Assembly: GCF_021134715.1 (NCBI RefSeq)
Contig: NC_060026.1
Location: forward strand, 7,617,001 to 7,681,000
Direction: 5' to 3'
DNA length: 64,000 bases
Origin: Daphnia pulex
Lineage: Eukaryota; Arthropoda; Branchiopoda; Diplostraca; Daphniidae
The notes beneath the pieces are model-generated. The model had not been told where the DNA came from, did no database searches, and saw nothing but the letters and a program-made list of their open reading frames with translations. Both the position numbers and the translations under genes were made by a program. This document shows positions 59,834 to 64,000 of this stretch, piece by piece; positions within the stretch are counted from its first letter, which is position 1, and each line of letters starts with the position of its first letter.

Positions 59834-59915
59834 CGCAGATAGTAGGATTAGAACCTACGCTCCAAGATGGAAACTGATTTCGAGTCAGTCGCCTTAACCA
59901 CTCGGCCATATCTGC
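59834..59915 (-). tRNA. tRNA-Ser(CGA), copy 1
   Basis: 82-bp type II tRNA. Anticodon stem ACTGA/TCAGT encloses CTCGAAA. Acceptor GCAGATA/TATCTGC is perfect. The T loop is TTCTAAT where TTCGAAT is expected, placing a pyrimidine at position 57 and weakening the B box. Confidence 0.85.
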
Positions 59916-59993
59916 ATTATCTACTCTAGCAAAATATTTAGAAACTATCAGTACCTTTTGAGAGTGGAAAATATTTTATGGAAGTATTACAGT

Positions 59994-60066
59994 GGCCCGT
60001 AAGAGGATCGAACTCATGACCTCCGCGTTATTAGCACGGCGCTCTAACCAACTGAGCTAACAGGCC
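59994..60066 (-). tRNA. tRNA-Ile(AAT), copy 2 of the unit
   Basis: 73 bp. Acceptor GGCCTGT/ACGGGCC, D arm GCTC/GAGC, anticodon loop CTAATAA in stem CCGTG/CGCGG, T loop TTCGATC. The T stem has one T-T mismatch. Confidence 0.88.
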
Positions 60067-60342
60067 TATGAATTCATAATTTATTTCTTAATTTATTAAT
60101 CGAAGGTTCATTCATCATCAGTTAGATATACTCTGTGTGTCTTTAGAGAGAATGATTTAAGTTATCTACCAAGCAACGCTATATCAGCAGCCAATTTCAA
60201 TCGTCACTGTGAAGGCAATGCAAGCCAGTGATATTCATTGAGTGTTCGAGATATATTTGTAGTTTTATTGATCTGATATGATTCCCCATGGTTTGTGGTT
60301 AACTACTACTCATCATGAACTAATAATTTCGTCATATGCTAT

Positions 60343-60426
60343 TAATCGTGGCGGGACTCGGACCCGCAATTTTCGGATCACTACTTTCATAGAAGTCCGA
60401 CGCCTTATCCATTAGGCCACACGACC
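60343..60426 (-). tRNA. tRNA-Arg(TCT), intron-containing, copy 2
   Basis: 84 bp with the same 11-nt intron position. D stem GCCT/AGGC is restored. One T-stem or loop change is present (GGGTCCGAGTCCC). The anticodon-stem 3' side reads GATCCG. Confidence 0.8.
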
Positions 60427-60545
60427 TACACTTAAACAAAGTGCTAGGATTTTGCATCTCTCATTTAACCTGCTCTTCAGTAAGGTAAAACGGAAATTTT
60501 GGTAAACCAAAATAAATATTATTACTAGATTGTTTGAAATTTAGG

Positions 60546-60627
60546 GCAGTTGTGGCCGAGTGGTTAAGACGATGGACTTGAAATCTTTTCCTCTCTGAGG
60601 GCGTAGGTTCGAACCCTACCAACTGCG
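60546..60627 (+). tRNA. tRNA-Ser(TGA), copy 2
   Basis: 82 bp. Anticodon TGA. Anticodon stem weakened (ATGGA against TCTTT) and D stem altered (AAGACG). T arm perfect. Probably less functional than copy 3. Confidence 0.7.
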
Positions 60628-61039
60628 GTGAATTGCCATCTGTTTCACGTGCTAGTATTTTCTAGTGGAACAACTCATTTTCAATCGTTTACTATTATCT
60701 GAAATTTACGCATGATTACAAATATGAACTGTGCAGTCATGGGTATCCTAGGTCTCAGGATCTATCTCGGAACCGTGGAGCCATGACCTGTCACTTGGCG
60801 TTTCCAGAAAAGTGTCTATTTTTCAGAGGCCAGTCCCGATATGCATTATGGCGGTCTTTAAGTGTAGTTTACAAACATCAAATGTAGTCAGAGACAAATT
60901 ATATGATGAAAAAATGTGTACCCATTTTGTTTACGAAGAATAGAAAAACGTCCGTACTTCCGTCCGTAAAAGATCTATAAGAAATCGTAACATTTAAAAA
61001 TGAACTCTAACGGAAAACTATTGCAATACCATTTATTAA

Positions 61040-61112
61040 GTCCGGTTAGCTCAGACGGTAGAGCGCGGGACTTTTAATCCTGAGGTCAAGGGTTCAAGTC
61101 CGTTATCGGGCG
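61040..61112 (+). tRNA. tRNA-Lys(TTT), copy 2
   Basis: 73 bp. Anticodon stem GGGA/TCCT encloses CTTTTAA. Acceptor GTCCGGT/ATCGGGC pairs with wobbles. The T stem has one mismatch (GGG against CCG). Confidence 0.8.
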
Positions 61113-61432
61113 GCTAGCCTTTTGATTTAAGTTTGTATTGGTGGTTTTCCACCATAAATTATCAAGTTAATATCGTTTGAATTCATTCACCATTATGGGC
61201 AGAATTCATAGATGTTCATAGACGACCAAACGAGTTCTCATGGTGTTTCTTTATTTTCCTTCGATGTAGGGAAACTGCGAACCAAAAGGAAGTACATTCG
61301 GATATAGGTCGTGGAACATACACAAATAATGAAATGAGATAGTGAGAAAGAGTATCCCTCATTGTGAGAGTAGAAAGCCTTGCTATTTGATACAACTAAT
61401 TGCAATAGTAAATGTATGTCCACTTATAGAAT

Positions 61433-62052
61433 TATTCCTGGACGACGCTACCACTGAGAAGCTTATGCATGCTTTTGTTTTCTCCACCAACGACAGCTGC
61501 AACTCTCTTTTGTATGGACTCCCCGAGAAGCTCCTGGACAGACTTCAACTTGTCCAAAACAAGGCGGCGAGGATGGTGAGAAGAGTGAAGAAGCATGATC
61601 ACATTACTCCGCATCTGATGGCCCTGCACTGGCTCCCGATTAAGAGCCGTATAGTGTTTAAGATCCTCGTTTTAACGTTTCACTGCCTTCATGGATCCGC
61701 TCCAGCTTACTTATCTGAACTCATCAAGCCCAATCGCCCAGCATTGCAGTCCCGATCGGCAACGTCTCCTAACCTTCTATGTATCCCTAGGATTCGTCTT
61801 GAGACGTACGGTGCTCGCTCTTTCAGTCATGCCGCTCCGACGCTCTGGAACAAACTACCGGAGGATATTAGGGCGATCAATTCTATGTCGTTGTTTAGAT
61901 CTCGTCTCAAGACGCATCTCTTTAAGATAGCATACATGTAGTTACGCAAGTTTGTCTCTGCCCAATGTAAGCGCTTTGACCATTTCATGAAAAAGCGCTA
62001 TATAAATCCTGTAATAATAATAATAATAATAATAATAGAGTTATAATAGAAT
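61433..62052 (+). mobile_element. 5'-truncated LINE (CR1/L2/Jockey-like) in tRNA unit 2
   Basis: Positions 61433-61941 encode the C-terminal part of a non-LTR retrotransposon ORF2: LPEKLLDRLQLVQNKAARMV, then HWLPIKSRIVFKILVLTFHC, and near the end TLWNKLPEDIRAINSMSLFR..LKTHLF. This end-of-RT motif set is widely seen in CR1/L2/Jockey-type elements. The tail is (AAT)n at about 62015-62037. ATAGAAT at 61426-61432 and 62046-62052 is the target duplication. The insertion is absent at the matching point of unit 1 (58935), so it postdates the array duplication. Relative to unit 1, 14 bp beside the site differ. Confidence 0.88.
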
Positions 62053-62218
62053 AGAGTTTGTAGTTAAGATTATTCAAAAAACATGGTTTTCAAGAGTGAG
62101 ACGATGTCCACAGACGGTAATCTCTATATGTTTATATAACATGGGACGTTTGGCTATCTTCTAGGAAAAGCCTTGCAATATAACGTCATTCCTCGAATAG
62201 GAGATTCAACATTACCCA

Positions 62219-62291
62219 GCCTTTGTTGCCTAATGGATAAGGGACCGGCCTCCTAAGCCGGGGATTGCGAGTTCGAGTCTCGCCAGAGATA
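62219..62291 (+). tRNA. tRNA-Arg(CCT), copy 2
   Basis: 73 bp. All stems are as in copy 1, with the canonical D loop TAATGGATAA; the 3' acceptor strand is CAGAGAT. Confidence 0.88.
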
Positions 62292-62936
62292 GCGAGCAAC
62301 CGAAACTATAATTATCGAAAATCGTCGTTAAATTGGCAATTACTTTAATATTGTTTTACTGTTTTCAAGCAAAAATTTTCATTTGTCCAAGTGTTGGGAA
62401 ATCGCTGAAATGGCATGCTTAAACTTGGAAACCTTTTCCAGCGACAATTACTTGGCAGCGGAACTTCTTCTGCTGTTTTACAGGTGAACTCTGACCTTCT
62501 CATCCTCCTCTGCCGTCTTCACTGGTTCCTGGAGCAACAACGCGCTGACTTCAAGACGCTGGTCATGATGGTAAGGTGTATTCTCGGCAACGTGTACTTG
62601 TTGTCTCTCATCTACTTTTAGAAACTATCTAAACCTTGGTTACGATCACAGACCTCGACTTCGATGAACCTGACTGTTCTTACCACTCCAACGGACCATT
62701 GTTGAGAGCATGCCTTATCCAGGGTCACCCCGTTGCTTAGTTTGTCTTGTCTTGACTTTTCTTGTCCAGGACCATCACATATACAAAGACCTAAAGACCT
62801 TTCGTTCTTCTCTCACTGTGTAATCCTCCTACTGATTTTAAACTTGGATGTTCTCCAAAAAAATGACTATAAATCACTTCTGGCTTCACTTGATCAAATG
62901 TTTTGTAGTTACATTCACCAATAAAATGCCACAAAA

Positions 62937-63018
62937 CGCAGATAGTAGGATTAGAACCTACGCTCCAAGATGGAAACTGATTTCGAGTCAGTCGCCTTAA
63001 CCACTCGGCCATATCTAC
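62937..63018 (-). tRNA. tRNA-Ser(CGA), copy 2
   Basis: 82 bp. Same as copy 1, including the TTCTAAT T loop. One acceptor pair becomes T-G (GTAGATA/TATCTGC). Confidence 0.85.
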
Positions 63019-63096
63019 ATTAAATACTCTAGCAAAATATTTAGAAACTATCAGTACCTTTTGAGAGTGGAAAATATTTAATGGAAGTATTACAGT

Positions 63097-63169
63097 GGCC
63101 CGTAAGAGGATCGAACTGATGACCTCCGCGTTATTAGCACGGCGCTCTAACCAACTGAGCTAACAGGCC
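63097..63169 (-). tRNA. tRNA-Ile(AAT), copy 3 of the unit
   Basis: 73 bp. As copy 2 except in the T stem (ATCAG in place of ATGAG). Confidence 0.87.
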
Positions 63170-63445
63170 TAAGAAATCATAATTTATTTATTAATTTATT
63201 AATCAAAGGTTCATTCATCATCAGTTAGATATACTCTGTGTGTCTTTAGAGAGAATGATTTAAGTTATCTACCAAGCAACGCTATATCAGCAGCCAATTT
63301 CAATCGTCACTGTGAAGGCAATGCAAGCCAGTGATATTCATTGAGTGTTCGAGATATATTTGTAGTTTTATTGATCTGACATGATTCCCCATGGTTTGTG
63401 GTTAACTACTACTCATCATGAACTAATAATTTCGTCATATGCTAT

Positions 63446-63529
63446 TATTCGTGGCGGGACTCGAACCTGGAATTTTCGGATAACTACTTTCATGGAAGTC
63501 CGACGCCTTATCCATTAGGCCACACGACC
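63446..63529 (-). tRNA. tRNA-Arg, intron-containing, copy 3, probably defective
   Basis: 84 bp. The T stem is broken (CCAGG against CCCGC), and the base following the anticodon first two positions is changed (CTTCC in place of CTTCT), altering the third anticodon base. Likely a pseudogene. Confidence 0.65.
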
Positions 63530-63648
63530 TACACTTAAACAAAGTGCTAGGATTTTGCATCTCTCATTCAACCTGCTCTTCAGTAAGGTAAAACAGAAAT
63601 TTTGGTAAACCAAAATAATTATTATTACTAGATTGTCTGAAATTTCGG

Positions 63649-63730
63649 GCAGTTGTGGCCGAGTGGTTAAGGCGATAGACTTGAAATCTATTCCTCTCTG
63701 AGGGCGTAGGTTCGAACCCTACCAATTGCG
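63649..63730 (+). tRNA. tRNA-Ser(TGA), copy 3, best preserved
   Basis: 82 bp. Anticodon stem ATAGA/TCTAT encloses CTTGAAA. T arm GTAGGTTCGAACCCTAC is perfect. Long variable arm present. Acceptor GCAGTTG/CAATTGC. Confidence 0.92.
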
Positions 63731-63894
63731 GTGAATTGCCATCTGTTTCACGTGCTAGTATTTTCTAGTGGAACAACTCATTTTCAATCGTTTACTATTA
63801 TCTGAAATTTACGCATGATTACAAATATGAACTGTGCAGTCATGGGTATCCTAGGTCTCAGGATCTATCTCGGAACCGTGGAGCCATGACCTGT

Positions 63895-63945
63895 CTAACC
63901 TAAGTAAACCTAAGTCTAACCTATAATGTTAAGTCTAAGTACTAT
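63895..63945 (-). repeat. Short TTAGG-like stretch at the array break
   Basis: The minus strand has TTAGG three times within about 35 bp (TTAGGTTAGAC, TTAGGTTTAC). TTAGG is the ancestral arthropod telomere repeat. The stretch is short and degenerate. Confidence 0.35.
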
Positions 63946-64000
63946 AATTGTATTCGTGAGTGTTTTCGACAAACACGCCCGCTACCTTCTTACTCCTATT

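Larger units (their letters stand above)
57540..63894. repeat. Tandem array of a tRNA-gene unit, about 2.5 units
   Basis: The same order recurs: Ile(-), Arg-TCT(-), Ser-TGA(+), Lys(+), Arg-CCT(+), Ser-CGA(-). Starts of Arg-TCT are 2487 bp apart (57856 to 60343), then 3103 bp apart (60343 to 63446). The second gap is longer because of a LINE insertion of about 615 bp. Spacers are nearly identical between units, so the duplications are recent. The array breaks off at 63894, within the spacer that should lead to a third Lys gene. Confidence 0.95.

Noticed and set aside
58695-63012. Repeated short protein frames in the tRNA array (for example starting MDIHLLLQ or MAEWLRRLT)
   Set aside because: They recur only because the unit is duplicated. 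One is simply the antisense reading across a tRNA-Ser gene.
57862-63520. CRISPR-like array from the repeated units
   Set aside because: Units are 2.5-3.1 kb and contain tRNA genes; the sequence is eukaryotic.

Overview
The window is eukaryotic nuclear DNA from an arthropod. It is most likely a cladoceran such as Daphnia; this is inferred from introns of about 60-115 bp with GT..AG ends, AT-rich non-coding DNA, and the mix of transposon families. It holds few intact genes and many repeats, several nested in one another.

Layout. 0-2.1 kb: a degenerate paralogue of a gene found again at 22 kb, then a three-exon hypothetical gene (1514-2079). 2.6-7.9 kb: an apparently intact, very young Ty1/copia retrotransposon with identical 344-bp LTRs, a 5-bp target duplication, a perfect initiator-tRNA-Met primer site, and an 86-bp intron-like block inside gag. 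10-11.6 kb: a small zinc-finger gene and a 70-codon gene. 13.2-13.5 kb: a dense CACGTG/CCAAT control region with no recognised gene beside it. 14.1-21.9 kb: three inverted-repeat transposons and a muscle-LIM-protein gene with an in-frame stop. 22-27.8 kb: a small unknown gene, an ANAPC16-like gene, and a broken, 5'-truncated TRAPPC8. 29.6-31.9 kb: a histone cluster (H2A, H2B, H4) in which every coding region is damaged although all three 3' histone stem-loops are intact.

32-40.5 kb is a nested composite. A cytoplasmic dynein-2 heavy-chain fragment is split by a 1.97-kb inverted-repeat element, which itself contains a foldback element. The fragment then abuts a decayed Ty3/gypsy element that carries two further insertions. 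43-57.5 kb holds decayed transposon genes: a CACTA-like transposase, a second copia on the minus strand, and zinc-finger ORFs. It also holds small ORFs I could not place and two strong hairpins.

57.5-63.9 kb is a tandem array of a roughly 2.5-kb unit carrying six tRNA genes: Ile-AAT, Arg-TCT with an intron, Ser-TGA, Lys-TTT, Arg-CCT and Ser-CGA. It contains fourteen tRNA loci plus one remnant. A 5'-truncated LINE interrupts one unit, and the array ends at a short TTAGG-like stretch.

The real cellular genes show no common pathway. All calls come from reading the sequence; no database search was run.
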